The notes below the pieces were generated by a model. That model worked only from the letters and a program-made list of their open reading frames with translations. It had not been told where the DNA came from and did not search any database. 64,000 nucleotides of DNA, from NCBI GenBank assembly GCA_963668245.2, contig OY764195.2:682001-746000 (forward strand), written 5' to 3'. Made by a program: the position numbers and the translations under genes. Below, piece after piece: positions 9,074 to 18,427 of the stretch (position 1 is its first letter; the number at the start of each line of letters is the position of its first letter). Source of the DNA: Anoxybacterium sp963668245 (GTDB taxonomy: Bacteria; Bacillota; Clostridia; Peptostreptococcales; Anaerovoracaceae).

Positions 9074-9846
9074 TTAGTATCTCCTTCTAATTCAAGAAAT
9101 TCTTCTGCAAAGTCGAAATATGCTTCCGCTCCCTTTGACTTTGGATCATACTCAGTAATAGGCATTCCATAGCTAGGTGCCTCTGCTAACCGAACGTTCC
9201 TAGGTATTACCGTAGTATATACTTTTTCCTTAAAATACTTTTTCACTTCCTCAACAACTTGAATTGATAAATTTGTACGACCGTCAAACATGCTGAGTAT
9301 AACACCTTGAATCATTAAGCGCGAATTCATATTCTTTTTTACAAGGTCAATTGTGCTCATTAGCTGACTAACCCCTTCCAATGCATAAAACTCGCACTGA
9401 ATAGGTATCAAGACACTGTCAACTGCTGTTAAAGAATTGATAGTAAGAAGTCCTAAAGATGGTGGGCAATCTATAAAAATATAATCATATTTTTCTTTTA
9501 TCCTATCCAATGCCTTCTTCAGTCTCTTTTCCCTTCCTTCTAGTTGCACTAGTTCAATTTCAGCCCCTGCCAATTGTACGCTTGCAGGTATGATATCCAA
9601 ATTGTCTACCCTTGTTGATATAATTGCATCAGCTGGATCGAGCTTCTCATCAATCAATACCTCATACATTGTCTTTTCTAAACCTTTTTTTGAAATCCCC
9701 ATACCACTTGTAGTGTTTCCCTGAGGATCAATATCTAAAATTAATATCCTTTTTCCTTTAAGTGCAAGGCATGCAGCCAAATTAATATTTGTTGTGGTTT
9801 TTCCTACTCCACCCTTTTGATTAAAGATTGCTATGGCTTTTCCCAA
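9070..9846 (-). CDS. parA: Chromosome-partitioning ATPase ParA (Soj)
   Basis: 258 residues. The deviant Walker A motif FNQKGGVGKTTT is at the N-terminus, followed by DIDPQGNTT and the Walker B-like IFIDCPPSLG. ParA is a DNA-binding ATPase that works with ParB in origin segregation and, in Bacillus, modulates DnaA. The start codon is TTG, set by an AGGAGG 8-10 bases upstream. It is the first gene of a parAB operon. The nearby noc gene found in Bacillus is absent between rsmG and parA. Confidence 0.98.
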   Translation of the reverse strand: MGKAIAIFNQKGGVGKTTTNINLAACLALKGKRILILDIDPQGNTTSGMGISKKGLEKTMYEVLIDEKLDPADAIISTRVDNLDIIPASVQLAGAEIELVQLEGREKRLKKALDRIKEKYDYIFIDCPPSLGLLTINSLTAVDSVLIPIQCEFYALEGVSQLMSTIDLVKKNMNSRLMIQGVILSMFDGRTNLSIQVVEEVKKYFKEKVYTTVIPRNVRLAEAPSYGMPITEYDPKSKGAEAYFDFAEEFLELEGDTK

Positions 9847-10108
9847 GTTATTCTCCTCCTAAATGCATATCAAATATACACACTTTTCTATATTAGCTTC
9901 ATTATATAACAAAAAAACACGAAAAGCCATAACAATATCATCAAAATATTATGTTTACTCAGATAAGTATAGCTAAATCTTTATAAATCCTTGTTTTCAA
10001 ACGTAATATTATCTTAATCAGCATACACAATTCACTGATATGAGTAAATGTAATTAACACTATGATTACATTTTAATTATATAAATGTTTTCTGGTTTTG
10101 GAATAAAA
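9847..10108. other. AT-rich region upstream of parA
   Basis: About 260 bases with no coding frame. A TATAAT on the minus strand near 9900-9905 could be the parA -10 element, but no good -35 is visible. Nothing else was recognised. Confidence 0.4.
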
Positions 10109-10140
10109 AATAGATATGTTTCACGTGAAACATATCTATT
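10109..10140. promoter_or_regulatory. Second parS site, at the 3' end of the mnmE-mnmG-rsmG operon
   Basis: Core TGTTTCACGTGAAACA at 10117-10132 lies in a perfect 32-base palindrome (arms of 16 bases). On the minus strand it lies about 30 bases past the rsmG stop codon and is followed by TTTTTTATTCC, so it can also act as an intrinsic terminator. It lies 1.98 kb from the first parS site, so the two flank the parAB operon. Confidence 0.95.
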
Positions 10141-10170
10141 GATATCCTAATATCTTATGGAATAAATCCA

Positions 10171-10884
10171 CTATTTAATGGGCTCTTTCGCTGGTGTGCC
10201 TGCCTTTCTTGGATATTTTGAGTTTGTGTGTTCAATTTTTTTAATAAGAATAACACGATGATCCAAATCAAATCCATCAATGCAAATACGCCTATTTTCC
10301 GCAAATACTCCTCCGAGTATTTTAATTGCCTTCATTGAATCCTTAATTTCTTCTTCCACAGTTCCGCTTTTATAAGGAGCAAAATATCCGCCGACTTTTA
10401 CAAATGGGATGCAGTACTCCGAAAGAACACTGAGGTTTGCTACGGCTCTAGAAACACAAAAATCATATTTTTCTCTATATTTCTTTGATTGCGCTATTTC
10501 TTCTGCCCTGCCATGAATAACATCTACATTACAAATCCCTAACTCAAAGCAAATCTCATCTATTATCTTGATTCTCTTATTTAATGAATCCATCAGCAGA
10601 AAACGCTTTTCTGGATGTAAAATTGCAAGGGGAACCCCTGGAAATCCAGCTCCAGTACCTACATCAATTATATTTTCAGATCCCTTAAATTCATCAAACT
10701 GGCTAATTGCAATGGAGTCAATGAAATGTTTTTTGATAAAATCGTCATGCACTGTAATCGCCGTCAAGTTCACTTTTTTATTCCACTCAAGGATTCTACT
10801 CTCATATGCTCTAAACTGATCTATTTGTAAATCTGTATAGGATATATTCAAATGGCTTAGCACAGCCTTTAATTGTTCCATCAC
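10171..10884 (-). CDS. rsmG: 16S rRNA (guanine-527-N7) methyltransferase RsmG
   Basis: 237 residues. The SAM-binding motif is visible as IIDVGTGAGFPGVPLAI, followed by LMDSLNKRI and CVSRAVANL, all typical of RsmG/GidB. It methylates G527 of 16S rRNA, the modification whose loss gives low-level streptomycin resistance. Its start codon directly follows the mnmG stop codon, so it is coupled to mnmG. The C-terminus carries a short basic tail. Confidence 0.97.
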   Translation of the reverse strand: MMEQLKAVLSHLNISYTDLQIDQFRAYESRILEWNKKVNLTAITVHDDFIKKHFIDSIAISQFDEFKGSENIIDVGTGAGFPGVPLAILHPEKRFLLMDSLNKRIKIIDEICFELGICNVDVIHGRAEEIAQSKKYREKYDFCVSRAVANLSVLSEYCIPFVKVGGYFAPYKSGTVEEEIKDSMKAIKILGGVFAENRRICIDGFDLDHRVILIKKIEHTNSKYPRKAGTPAKEPIK

Positions 10885-12759
10885 TTACCTTCTTCTTTGT
10901 TTTTCTAAATATATCAAAAGTACATTAATATCTGCCGGTGAAACTCCGGAAATTCTTGATGCTTGACCTACAGATATTGGTTTAAATTTTTCTAATTTCT
11001 GTTTCGCCTCTATTCTCAATCCATCAACAGAACCATAATCAATTTCTTGAGACAATTTTTTATTTTCCATCTTTTTAAATTTTTCTATCTGTTGCAATTG
11101 CTTTGCTATATATCCTTCATATTTGATTTGTACCTCAAGCTGAGTGATTCCATGATTTGACAGAACTGGTCTATTTGGATCAATTTCTTCTAGTATCTTA
11201 TAATTGATTTCAGGCCGTTTTAATAACTCCGCCAAGCTAATTCTATTTTGCAATGGAGTACTATCATATTTTACTAGAAAATCTTTTATCACATTTGGCA
11301 TCACAAAGGTATTTTCAAGCCGTTTACGTTCCTTTTCAACCGAATCCTTCACTGAAACAAACCTGTCATAACGCTCCTTTTTAACCAATCCTATTTGATA
11401 TGCTCTCTCCGTTAATCTTAAATCAGCATTATCTTGTCTTAACACCAATCTGTATTCAGCTCTTGATGTCATAATACGATATGGTTCATTGGTTCCTTTT
11501 GTGATCAAGTCGTCAATCAAAACGCCAATATAGGCTTCAGAGCGATCCAAAATAAATGGCTCTTTGCCTTGAATTTTCAATGCTGCATTTATTCCAGCCA
11601 TCAATCCCTGTGCTGCTGCTTCTTCATATCCAGAACTACCATTAAACTGACCTGCGCAAAATAAAGATTCAATTTCTCTATGTTCCAAATTCATTTTAAG
11701 TTCCAAAGGATCAATGCTATCATACTCAATTGCATAGGCAGGCCTTACAATTTTTACATTTTCAAGTCCTTCAATTGTCCTATAAAATTCAATTTGTACA
11801 TCTTCTGGCAAACTAGACGACATACCTTGAATATATACCTCATCCGTATAAAGACCTTCTGGCTCTACAAAAAGCTGATGCCTCTCTTTATCTGAAAAAC
11901 GATTTATTTTATCTTCAATTGATGGGCAGTATCTAGGCCCAATGCCTTCAATTTGTCCGCCAAATAAAGCCGATCTGGAAAAATTCTGTCTAATAACATC
12001 ATGAGTTTTATCATTGGTATATGTAAGCCAACATGAAACTTGCTCTTTTGATAATTCATCATTCATAAATGAAAAAGGTACTATATTTTCGTCTCCAGGT
12101 TGTTCTACCATCTTTGTATAATCAAGAGTTCTTCCAAGTGCCCTAGCTGGGGTACCTGTCTTAAACCTTCTAAGTGCCATTCCATGATTTTTTAAGTTTT
12201 CAGCAAGTTCATTGGAAGGAGATAATCCATTTGGTCCACTTTCAAAGGACCATTCACCAATAAAAATTTTCCCTCTTAAAAATGTGCCAGTTGCCAAAAT
12301 CACAGCCTTTGCTGTATATGCAGCTCCCGTTTTTAAAACAACACCAGTAGCCTTACCTGTTTCAACAAGTAAATCAATTGCTTCTCCTTGTTTTAAATCA
12401 AGGTTGGGTTCCCATTCAAGTGTGTTTTTCATTTCCTGATGATAGATTGCCTTATCTGCTTGTGCTCTTAAAGAGTGTACAGCTGGACCTTTTGCAGTGT
12501 TTAGCATTTTACTTTGAATAAAAGCTGCATCAATATTAAGGCCCATTTGACCGCCCAATGCATCGATTTCTCTTACTAAATGTCCCTTTCCAGTTCCACC
12601 AATTGATGGATTACATGCCATCATAGCAACTGCTTCTAAATTGATAGAAAGCACCAATGTTTTCATGCCCATACGAGCCGAAGCAAGGCCAGCTTCACAG
12701 CCTGCATGTCCTGCTCCAATAACGATAACATCATAGTTATCAAGAACAAAATAATTCAT
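10885..12759 (-). CDS. mnmG: tRNA uridine-5-carboxymethylaminomethyl modification enzyme MnmG
   Basis: 624 residues, normal for the long bacterial MnmG. The N-terminal FAD-binding motif is VIVIGAGHAGCEAGLASARMG. ACNPSIGGTGKGHLVREIDALGG and the conserved GYEEAAAQGLMAGINAA segment are also present. With MnmE it installs the cmnm5 group at wobble uridine 34 of several tRNAs. It lies 62 bases after mnmE and directly before rsmG. Confidence 0.98.
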   Translation of the reverse strand: MNYFVLDNYDVIVIGAGHAGCEAGLASARMGMKTLVLSINLEAVAMMACNPSIGGTGKGHLVREIDALGGQMGLNIDAAFIQSKMLNTAKGPAVHSLRAQADKAIYHQEMKNTLEWEPNLDLKQGEAIDLLVETGKATGVVLKTGAAYTAKAVILATGTFLRGKIFIGEWSFESGPNGLSPSNELAENLKNHGMALRRFKTGTPARALGRTLDYTKMVEQPGDENIVPFSFMNDELSKEQVSCWLTYTNDKTHDVIRQNFSRSALFGGQIEGIGPRYCPSIEDKINRFSDKERHQLFVEPEGLYTDEVYIQGMSSSLPEDVQIEFYRTIEGLENVKIVRPAYAIEYDSIDPLELKMNLEHREIESLFCAGQFNGSSGYEEAAAQGLMAGINAALKIQGKEPFILDRSEAYIGVLIDDLITKGTNEPYRIMTSRAEYRLVLRQDNADLRLTERAYQIGLVKKERYDRFVSVKDSVEKERKRLENTFVMPNVIKDFLVKYDSTPLQNRISLAELLKRPEINYKILEEIDPNRPVLSNHGITQLEVQIKYEGYIAKQLQQIEKFKKMENKKLSQEIDYGSVDGLRIEAKQKLEKFKPISVGQASRISGVSPADINVLLIYLEKQRRR

Positions 12760-12821
12760 AATCCATTCCTATCTTCACGAATATATCAGTAATTATACTT
12801 ATTATTGTATGAGATACACCC

Positions 12822-14201
12822 TTATTTTCCAAGGCAAAACCGTTCAAATACTGTAGATAAAATGTCATCTGATACAGACTCACCTATAATTTCTCCCAAT
12901 AACTCATAGGCTCTTTTTACATCAATTTCAATAAAATCGAGCGCTTCCATTCTCTCCGCCATTTTGTACGCATCGTTTAATGATTGATTTGCCTGTATGA
13001 GTAGGTTTTCATGACGCACATTTGTGATCATCAAACTATCTTCTTGTCTAATTGCACCATCAAATACCATTTCTTCAATGGTATTCTCTAGCTCTTCTAT
13101 TCCAGTATTATTCTTTATAGATGTTTCCAAAACAATTGAGTTGGGCAATCGAGATTTTACATCACTTCGATTCATTACTTTTGACATATCAGATTTATTG
13201 ATTAGTACAATTACCTTTCTATCACCAATTGCATCCAATATCATTTCATCTTCGTGACCTATTTCTTGGCTGCCATCCATCATAAATACGATTAAATCTG
13301 CCTTATTAAAAGATTCTTTACTCTTTTCTATTCCAATACGTTCTATCTGATCTTCTGTATTCCGAATGCCCGCAGTATCCGTTAATATCACTGGTATATC
13401 TCTAATCTTTATACTTTCCTCAATTGTATCTCTGGTAGTTCCAGGAATATCCGTTACGATTGCTCTGGATTCTTTTATAAGCGCATTTAATAATGATGAC
13501 TTACCAACATTTGGCTTTCCAATGATTGAAATATGAATTCCATCCTTAATAATTTTGCCAGTAGTAGCTGAAGTTAACAATTGTTGTAAGTTATCGTTTA
13601 TTGTCTTTATACTGTTGGTTAGTTTGCTATAAGTCATTTCTTCAATGTCTTCATCCGGATAGTCTATATTTACAGTAATTTCTACTAGAAGATTTAAGAG
13701 GCTCTCTCGTATTTCGCGCACTTTTAGAGAGAGTAAGCCATCCATCTGCTTCAAAGCGATTTCAAAGGATTTGTCTGTCTTTGCTCTAATTAAATCGATA
13801 ACTGCCTCTGCTTGAGATAAATCCAATCTTCCATTCAAAAAAGCCCTTTTTGTAAATTCTCCCTTTTCCGCCAATCTTGCTCCACACTTCAAACTCAAGT
13901 TTAGTATTTTCCTAAGTGCTATAATACTACCGTGACAAAATATTTCAACTACATCCTCAGCAGTGTATGTAGTTGGTGCTTTCATATACACTACCAAAAC
14001 TTCATCAATAATGTCAAAATTAGATGGATCAATGATATGACCGTAATATAAACGTTTATTTGCGATAGACTCTCTAAAAGATTTGCTCTTTGACTGAAAT
14101 ATTCGATTTAATATTTCTCTTGCATTGTCTCCACTTAACCTAATTATTCCGATACTACCTTCTCCGTAGGCAGTAGCAATTGCTGCAATTGTATCATCCA
14201 T
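12822..14201 (-). CDS. mnmE: tRNA modification GTPase MnmE
   Basis: 459 residues from the ATG at 14201, which has GGGAG 8 bases upstream; a TTG 15 bases upstream would overlap that site. The N-terminal tetrahydrofolate-binding domain starts MDDTIAAIATAYGEGSIGIIRLSG. The helical domain holds an inserted G domain with GKPNVGKSSLLN (G1), DIPGTTRD (G2), DTAGIR (G3) and NKSD (G4). The C-terminus ends FERFCLGK, matching the invariant FC(I/V)GK motif. It partners MnmG, encoded next. Confidence 0.98.
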   Translation of the reverse strand: MDDTIAAIATAYGEGSIGIIRLSGDNAREILNRIFQSKSKSFRESIANKRLYYGHIIDPSNFDIIDEVLVVYMKAPTTYTAEDVVEIFCHGSIIALRKILNLSLKCGARLAEKGEFTKRAFLNGRLDLSQAEAVIDLIRAKTDKSFEIALKQMDGLLSLKVREIRESLLNLLVEITVNIDYPDEDIEEMTYSKLTNSIKTINDNLQQLLTSATTGKIIKDGIHISIIGKPNVGKSSLLNALIKESRAIVTDIPGTTRDTIEESIKIRDIPVILTDTAGIRNTEDQIERIGIEKSKESFNKADLIVFMMDGSQEIGHEDEMILDAIGDRKVIVLINKSDMSKVMNRSDVKSRLPNSIVLETSIKNNTGIEELENTIEEMVFDGAIRQEDSLMITNVRHENLLIQANQSLNDAYKMAERMEALDFIEIDVKRAYELLGEIIGESVSDDILSTVFERFCLGK

Positions 14202-14258
14202 TGACTCATCTCCCAATATTGATATCTAAAAAATAATATATATCTAAAAAAACAAAAA

Positions 14259-14281
14259 GGGCTACCTATAAAAGACAGCCC
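14259..14281 (-). terminator. Terminator after jag
   Basis: On the minus strand GGGCTGTC pairs with GGTAGCCC (two G-U pairs) around a 7-base loop, then TTTTTGTTTTTTT follows. It closes the rpmH-rnpA-yidD-yidC-jag operon and separates it from mnmE, which therefore needs its own promoter. Confidence 0.8.
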
Positions 14282-14293
14282 TGCATTGTCATA

Positions 14294-15118
14294 TTATTTC
14301 AGCTCAATGATTACCCTTCTATATGGTTCTTCCCCTTCACTTCTTGTTTTCACCCTTGGGTTTACCTGAAGTGTCGCATGAATTACTTTTCTTTCATAAG
14401 GGTTCATTGGTTCAAGCCGAACGCTCTTTCTGGATTTAATCACTTTATCAGCAAGTCGATTTGCAAGCTGCTCTAAAGTTCTTTCTCTCTTTTCACGATA
14501 ATTCTCCGCATCAACAATGACACGAACATATTTTTCCTTGTCCTTATTGACAACTAAGCTTGTAAGATACTGAATTGCATCTAATGTCTGTCCTCTTTTT
14601 CCAATTATTGTACCAGAATCTCTTCCTTGCATGTCAATATATATACTGCTATCATTACCTTCAACTTTCACCTTTAAATTCAATCCCATTTTTTCTGTGA
14701 TTTCCTTTAAAAAAGTTTCCGACACATGATTCTCTAATACAATTAAATCAGATGGCTTTTCTCTGATTGAAAAACCTGGTTCAAATGCAACTTCTGAAGT
14801 TTGTCTAGGTCTTTCTGATCGTTCTGTTCGTTTTTCTTTTCGCTGCTCTGGTTTACTTAACGGATCACTTTGCTTTGGTTTCTCTGATTTGTAGGAAGTC
14901 TCATACTTTTGAATCTTTTCTTCTTTTTTCGGTTCTTCTATAATTTGAGATTTTACTTCTACTCTTACCTTAGCCAGTTTAGAACCGATTCCAAAAAAAC
15001 CTTTAGAAGGTTCTTCTAGCACGATTATATTAACTTGATCTTCAGTAAGTTTTAAATCTATTAGGGCTAATCTGGTTGCTTCTTCAACATCCTTCCCCCA
15101 TTTTTCTGAAAAATCCAT
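14294..15118 (-). CDS. jag: Jag/KhpB RNA-binding protein (SpoIIIJ-associated)
   Basis: 274 residues in three parts. The Jag N-terminal domain (1-~52) contains EEPSKGFFGIGSKLAKVRV. A charged linker (~60-120) is rich in Glu, Lys, Arg and Ser. A KH domain (IIGKRGQTLDAIQYL) and an R3H domain (LEPMNPYERKVIHATLQ) complete the protein. KhpB-type proteins bind RNA and affect cell elongation and division; the gene was first noted beside spoIIIJ. It lies 19 bases after yidC. Confidence 0.95.
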   Translation of the reverse strand: MDFSEKWGKDVEEATRLALIDLKLTEDQVNIIVLEEPSKGFFGIGSKLAKVRVEVKSQIIEEPKKEEKIQKYETSYKSEKPKQSDPLSKPEQRKEKRTERSERPRQTSEVAFEPGFSIREKPSDLIVLENHVSETFLKEITEKMGLNLKVKVEGNDSSIYIDMQGRDSGTIIGKRGQTLDAIQYLTSLVVNKDKEKYVRVIVDAENYREKRERTLEQLANRLADKVIKSRKSVRLEPMNPYERKVIHATLQVNPRVKTRSEGEEPYRRVIIELK

Positions 15119-15137
15119 ATTTGTATTTCCTCCAAAA

Positions 15138-15833
15138 CTATTTTTTCTGTTCAGATGCCAAACTCTTTTTCCACTTATTTAATCCTTGGGTTTGAATTAT
15201 TTGAATCAAAGTTCCCACGAACCAGTAAATCGTCAAACCTGCTGCAAATGATCTACCCATCAATACAATTGTAATTGGGAAAAAGTATTTCATCATTTTC
15301 ATCATGGACCCTGCAGATCCATCCATGCCCATACCTGCTTGCATTTGTGTTTGTGAAAAAGAAATAAAAGTAGTAAAACCAGCCAAAATAGGCAATACCC
15401 ATGGATCCGGCTGACTTAAATCAGGTATCCATAAGAAAGCTTCATGTACTGCCATCAACATGCTAGTACTGTCAATATATAACGTTGGATTTCGAAGCAA
15501 AGCAAACAATCCAAATATGATAGGCATTTGAATTACCATAGGTAAACACCCTCTCATTGGATTGAATTTTTCCTCTTTATATAACTCCATCATCTTGATA
15601 TTGAGCATTTCTTTATCATTCGCATACTTTTTCTGGAGTGCTTGCATTTTAGGCTGAACAGATGCCATTCTTGCAGAATGCTTAATTTGATCAGCATATA
15701 ATGGAAATAGGCATGCTTTAACAATAATAGTAAATATGATTAGGGTTATGCCATAGTTATCAATAAAACCATACAATAAACTAAGCAGCATACCCAAAGG
15801 TTCAGCTACAAATCCTATGATTGTGTTGTACAT
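15138..15833 (-). CDS. yidC: YidC/SpoIIIJ membrane protein insertase
   Basis: 231 residues with about five membrane segments. The conserved core reads GITLIIFTIIVKACLFPLY, then a cytoplasmic hairpin with QKKYANDKEMLNIKMMELYKEEKFNPM, then GCLPMVIQMPIIFGLF. The Arg-equivalent of the hydrophilic groove is replaced by Lys in the VKAC segment. It inserts membrane proteins with or without SecYEG. Like many clostridial copies it is short and lacks a visible lipoprotein signal. Confidence 0.96.
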   Translation of the reverse strand: MYNTIIGFVAEPLGMLLSLLYGFIDNYGITLIIFTIIVKACLFPLYADQIKHSARMASVQPKMQALQKKYANDKEMLNIKMMELYKEEKFNPMRGCLPMVIQMPIIFGLFALLRNPTLYIDSTSMLMAVHEAFLWIPDLSQPDPWVLPILAGFTTFISFSQTQMQAGMGMDGSAGSMMKMMKYFFPITIVLMGRSFAAGLTIYWFVGTLIQIIQTQGLNKWKKSLASEQKK

Positions 15834-15851
15834 CCAATATCCTCCTGTTAC

Positions 15852-16061
15852 TCACTTCAAAGGGTCATAACCACCCGGATGAAATGGGTGACATTTTAAA
15901 ATTCTTTTTATTCCAAGAAAACTACCCTTCCATGGTCCATACTTATCAACAGCCAGTATAAAATACTGAGAGCATGTAGGGTAAAACCGACAAGATGCCG
16001 GAAAAAACGGTGAGATAAATTTTTGATATCCTCTAACGAATAATATAATTATTCTTTTCAA
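15852..16061 (-). CDS. yidD: Membrane protein insertion efficiency factor YidD
   Basis: 69 residues. The family signature is clear: PASCRFYPTCSQYFILAVDKYG followed by IKRILKCHPFHPGGYDP. YidD is a small amphipathic membrane-associated protein that helps YidC. The start codon is TTG, with the AGGTGA ribosome binding site formed by the end of rnpA, so translation of the two is coupled. It lies in the classical place between rnpA and yidC. Confidence 0.96.
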   Translation of the reverse strand: MKRIIILFVRGYQKFISPFFPASCRFYPTCSQYFILAVDKYGPWKGSFLGIKRILKCHPFHPGGYDPLK

Positions 16062-16067
16062 TTTTCA

Positions 16068-16418
16068 TCACCTGGTGTCCTTCTTCACTAGGATTCCAGA
16101 CCTTTTTGCTGCGGAAAACATGGATTTTTTCACTTCCGCACATTTCGAATTACAAATCGTATTACGGGCTATCCATATTATGTCATAGCCCTGTTCCAAA
16201 CTATTTTCTAATTCTCTGTAGCTTTCCTTCATGAGTCGCCTTGCACGATTTCGCAAAACGCTATTTCCAACTTTTTTGCTGGCCAGAAAGGCTGTCCTGT
16301 TATAGGGCAGACTGTTTTTCTTGTAGAATAGCACAACATACTTTTCTCCCATTGATTTACCTTTATTATAAATCACAGAAAAGTCTTGTTTTCTACGCAA
16401 AACATTCGGTTTTAACAT
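16068..16418 (-). CDS. rnpA: Ribonuclease P protein component
   Basis: 116 residues, normal length. The N-terminal FxxxxxxG motif (DFSVIYNKGKS) is followed by the RNR-type signature KKVGNSVLRNRARRLMKESYR that contacts P RNA. It is the protein subunit of RNase P, which matures the 5' ends of tRNAs. An AAGGGG ribosome binding site precedes the ATG. It follows rpmH after an attenuating hairpin. Confidence 0.97.
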   Translation of the reverse strand: MLKPNVLRRKQDFSVIYNKGKSMGEKYVVLFYKKNSLPYNRTAFLASKKVGNSVLRNRARRLMKESYRELENSLEQGYDIIWIARNTICNSKCAEVKKSMFSAAKRSGILVKKDTR

Positions 16419-16465
16419 GTTCTACCCCTTATTTTTGATTCTAAATTTGATGCCACTAAACAAAA

Positions 16466-16483
16466 AGACCACTTGTGCGGTCT
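16466..16483 (-). terminator. Hairpin directly after rpmH, attenuating rnpA
   Basis: On the minus strand AGACCGC pairs with GTGGTCT around an ACAA loop and is followed by TTTTTG. It starts on the base after the rpmH stop codon. It probably ends most rpmH transcripts and lowers rnpA expression relative to the abundant ribosomal protein. Confidence 0.7.
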
Positions 16484-16618
16484 CTATGCTGTCAAACTTT
16501 TTCTTCCTCTTGCTCTTCTTCTCTTTAAAACATTTCTACCGTTTTTCGTACTCATTCTCTTTCTGAATCCGTGTTCTTTTGCTCTTTGTCTTACTTTAGG
16601 CTGTAAAGTCTGTTTCAC
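16484..16618 (-). CDS. rpmH: 50S ribosomal protein L34
   Basis: 44 codons, the exact usual length of L34. The peptide contains QPKVRQRAKEHGFRKRMST and KNGRNVLKRRRARGRKSL, matching the highly basic L34 pattern. Two GTG codons are in frame. The second (16618) is chosen because AAGGAGG lies 8 bases upstream of it, whereas the first overlaps the ribosome binding site, and because it gives the standard length. It is the first gene of the rpmH-rnpA-yidD-yidC-jag operon beside oriC. Confidence 0.96.
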   Translation of the reverse strand: MKQTLQPKVRQRAKEHGFRKRMSTKNGRNVLKRRRARGRKSLTA

Positions 16619-16688
16619 CTGTTTCACCTCCTTGTACATTCGTTCTGTACGCTATCTTAATTTCAATATGCGTTTAACTGCCATGTAA

Positions 16689-17104
16689 TTATATATTCTG
16701 TAAATACATATGTCAATCATTTTATAACCCTTGAGACCTTCAAAATTGCCTTTCAGAAGCTATATTTCGTGGTTTTAATATCAGAAAAACTATATATAGT
16801 TGTCCTTGTGGAATCTTTGCACAAAGTTACCCACAAGTAGTGGATAACTCCGTGGAAAATATATTTTTAGCGTTTTTCATTTTAGTACTTGCCTGTGGAT
16901 AACTTTATTTGTTATTATAGTTTCATCGTTTGAGGCAAATAACCTCATCTGAAACTCATTTCCATAAATCCCGCATCAGGTAAATTTACTTGCTCCTGAT
17001 GCTATTTATGTTGTAATTTTAATAGCAATTTAAAAATGAGACCAATCGATTGATACTCTATACATCGAAAAACCAAAACAAAATTTTTAATAAAGGAAAA
17101 AAAT
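16689..17104. other. oriC, upstream part, between rpmH and dnaA
   Basis: An AT-rich region of about 415 bases with a cluster of DnaA boxes. A perfect TGTGGATAA is at 16894-16902. One-mismatch boxes are TTACCCACA at 16827-16835 and AGTGGATAA at 16839-16847. It lies between the divergent rpmH and dnaA operons and also holds their promoters. Together with boxes after dnaA it makes a bipartite origin of the Bacillus type. Confidence 0.85.
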
Positions 17105-18427
17105 ATGAAAGATCTTATAAAAAATTGGGGAAAAACGTTAGAACTGCTAAAACCAGAATTGACAGCAGTAAGCTATGATACTTGGGTTTATCCGCTTACA
17201 CCTGTCAGAGTAGACTATAACGAAAATAAACTGTACTTGTCATTATACAATGATATGGCAAAATCCATTCTAGAGGGAAGATACATTACCATCATAGAGA
17301 ATGCGGTAAAAGAAGCCTTTGGAAAAAAATTAAAGGTCATCTTCATATACTCCGAAGAAAATCAAATCAATCAGGAAGAAATTGATTTTACCGATGAACT
17401 TTATCTAAATCCAAAATATATTTTCAACACATTCGTTATTGGTAACAACAATCGCTTTGCTCATGCTGCTTCTTTAGCGGTAGCAGAATCTCCTTCCAAA
17501 GCCTACAATCCACTTTTCATTTATGGTGGTGCCGGACTGGGTAAAACCCATTTGATGCATGCGATCGGTCATTATATTTTACAACAAAATCCAAAAAGTA
17601 AAGTTCTTTATGTCTCTTCAGAAATGTTTACCAACGAGCTAATCAAAGCAATTCGAGAAGATAAAAACGTTGAATTCAGAAACAAATACAGAAGTATTGA
17701 TGTATTGCTCATTGACGATATTCAATTTATAGAAAAGAAAGAGCGAACACAGGAAGAAATCTTCCATACTTTCAATACACTATATGAAGCAAACAAGCAA
17801 ATTATTATATCTAGTGATAGACCTCCAAAAGAAATTACAACCCTTGAAGAACGACTGCGTTCACGTTTTGAATGGGGTCTCATTGCAGACATTCAAGCAC
17901 CTGATTATGAAACAAGAGTCGCAATTCTTAGAAATAAATCAGAATTAGAAGGACTTGAAACCACCGATAGCTTAATAGAGGTTATTGGTGTAATTGCTGA
18001 AAAAATACAATCAAATATTAGAGAATTGGAAGGTGCCTTCATCAGAGTAATCGCATACGCCAATCTAACTGGTCAAAAAATTAATAGAGAACTTGCAAAA
18101 GAAGTATTAAAAGATGTATTTTCATCTAAAGATCGTCCTATTGATCCTGAACTAATCAAAAAATATGTTTGTAAACACTTTAATATTAAGCAAATTGATA
18201 TAGAATCATCAAAAAGATCTAGAAACCTTGCTTTTCCAAGACAAATTGCAATGTATATTTGTCGAGATATGACTGAATTATCTCTTCCTAAAATAGGTGA
18301 ATTCTTTGGAAAGAGAGATCACACAACTGTTTTGCACGCCTGTGAGAAAATTACCAATGAAATGAAGATAAATGATTCTCTAAGAGATGTGGTAAAAGAA
18401 TTAGAACAATCTATTAAAGAGGACTAA
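17105..18427 (+). CDS. dnaA: Chromosomal replication initiator DnaA
   Basis: 440 residues. Domain I is N-terminal (~1-85). The AAA+ domain has Walker A in GGAGLGKTHLMHAIG and Walker B in LLIDDIQFIEKK, with sensor regions after it. The C-terminal domain IV carries the DnaA-box-binding signature GEFFGKRDHTTVLHACEKI. DnaA binds 9-base boxes at oriC and opens the duplex. Boxes on both sides of the gene support autoregulation. The domain II linker is very short, hence the modest length. Confidence 0.99.
   Translation: MKDLIKNWGKTLELLKPELTAVSYDTWVYPLTPVRVDYNENKLYLSLYNDMAKSILEGRYITIIENAVKEAFGKKLKVIFIYSEENQINQEEIDFTDELYLNPKYIFNTFVIGNNNRFAHAASLAVAESPSKAYNPLFIYGGAGLGKTHLMHAIGHYILQQNPKSKVLYVSSEMFTNELIKAIREDKNVEFRNKYRSIDVLLIDDIQFIEKKERTQEEIFHTFNTLYEANKQIIISSDRPPKEITTLEERLRSRFEWGLIADIQAPDYETRVAILRNKSELEGLETTDSLIEVIGVIAEKIQSNIRELEGAFIRVIAYANLTGQKINRELAKEVLKDVFSSKDRPIDPELIKKYVCKHFNIKQIDIESSKRSRNLAFPRQIAMYICRDMTELSLPKIGEFFGKRDHTTVLHACEKITNEMKINDSLRDVVKELEQSIKED

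Noticed and set aside
16819..16860. Further DnaA boxes such as TTGTGGAAT and CCGTGGAAA
   Set aside because: They have two or more mismatches to TTATCCACA and could be chance in AT-rich sequence. Only the stronger boxes were listed.
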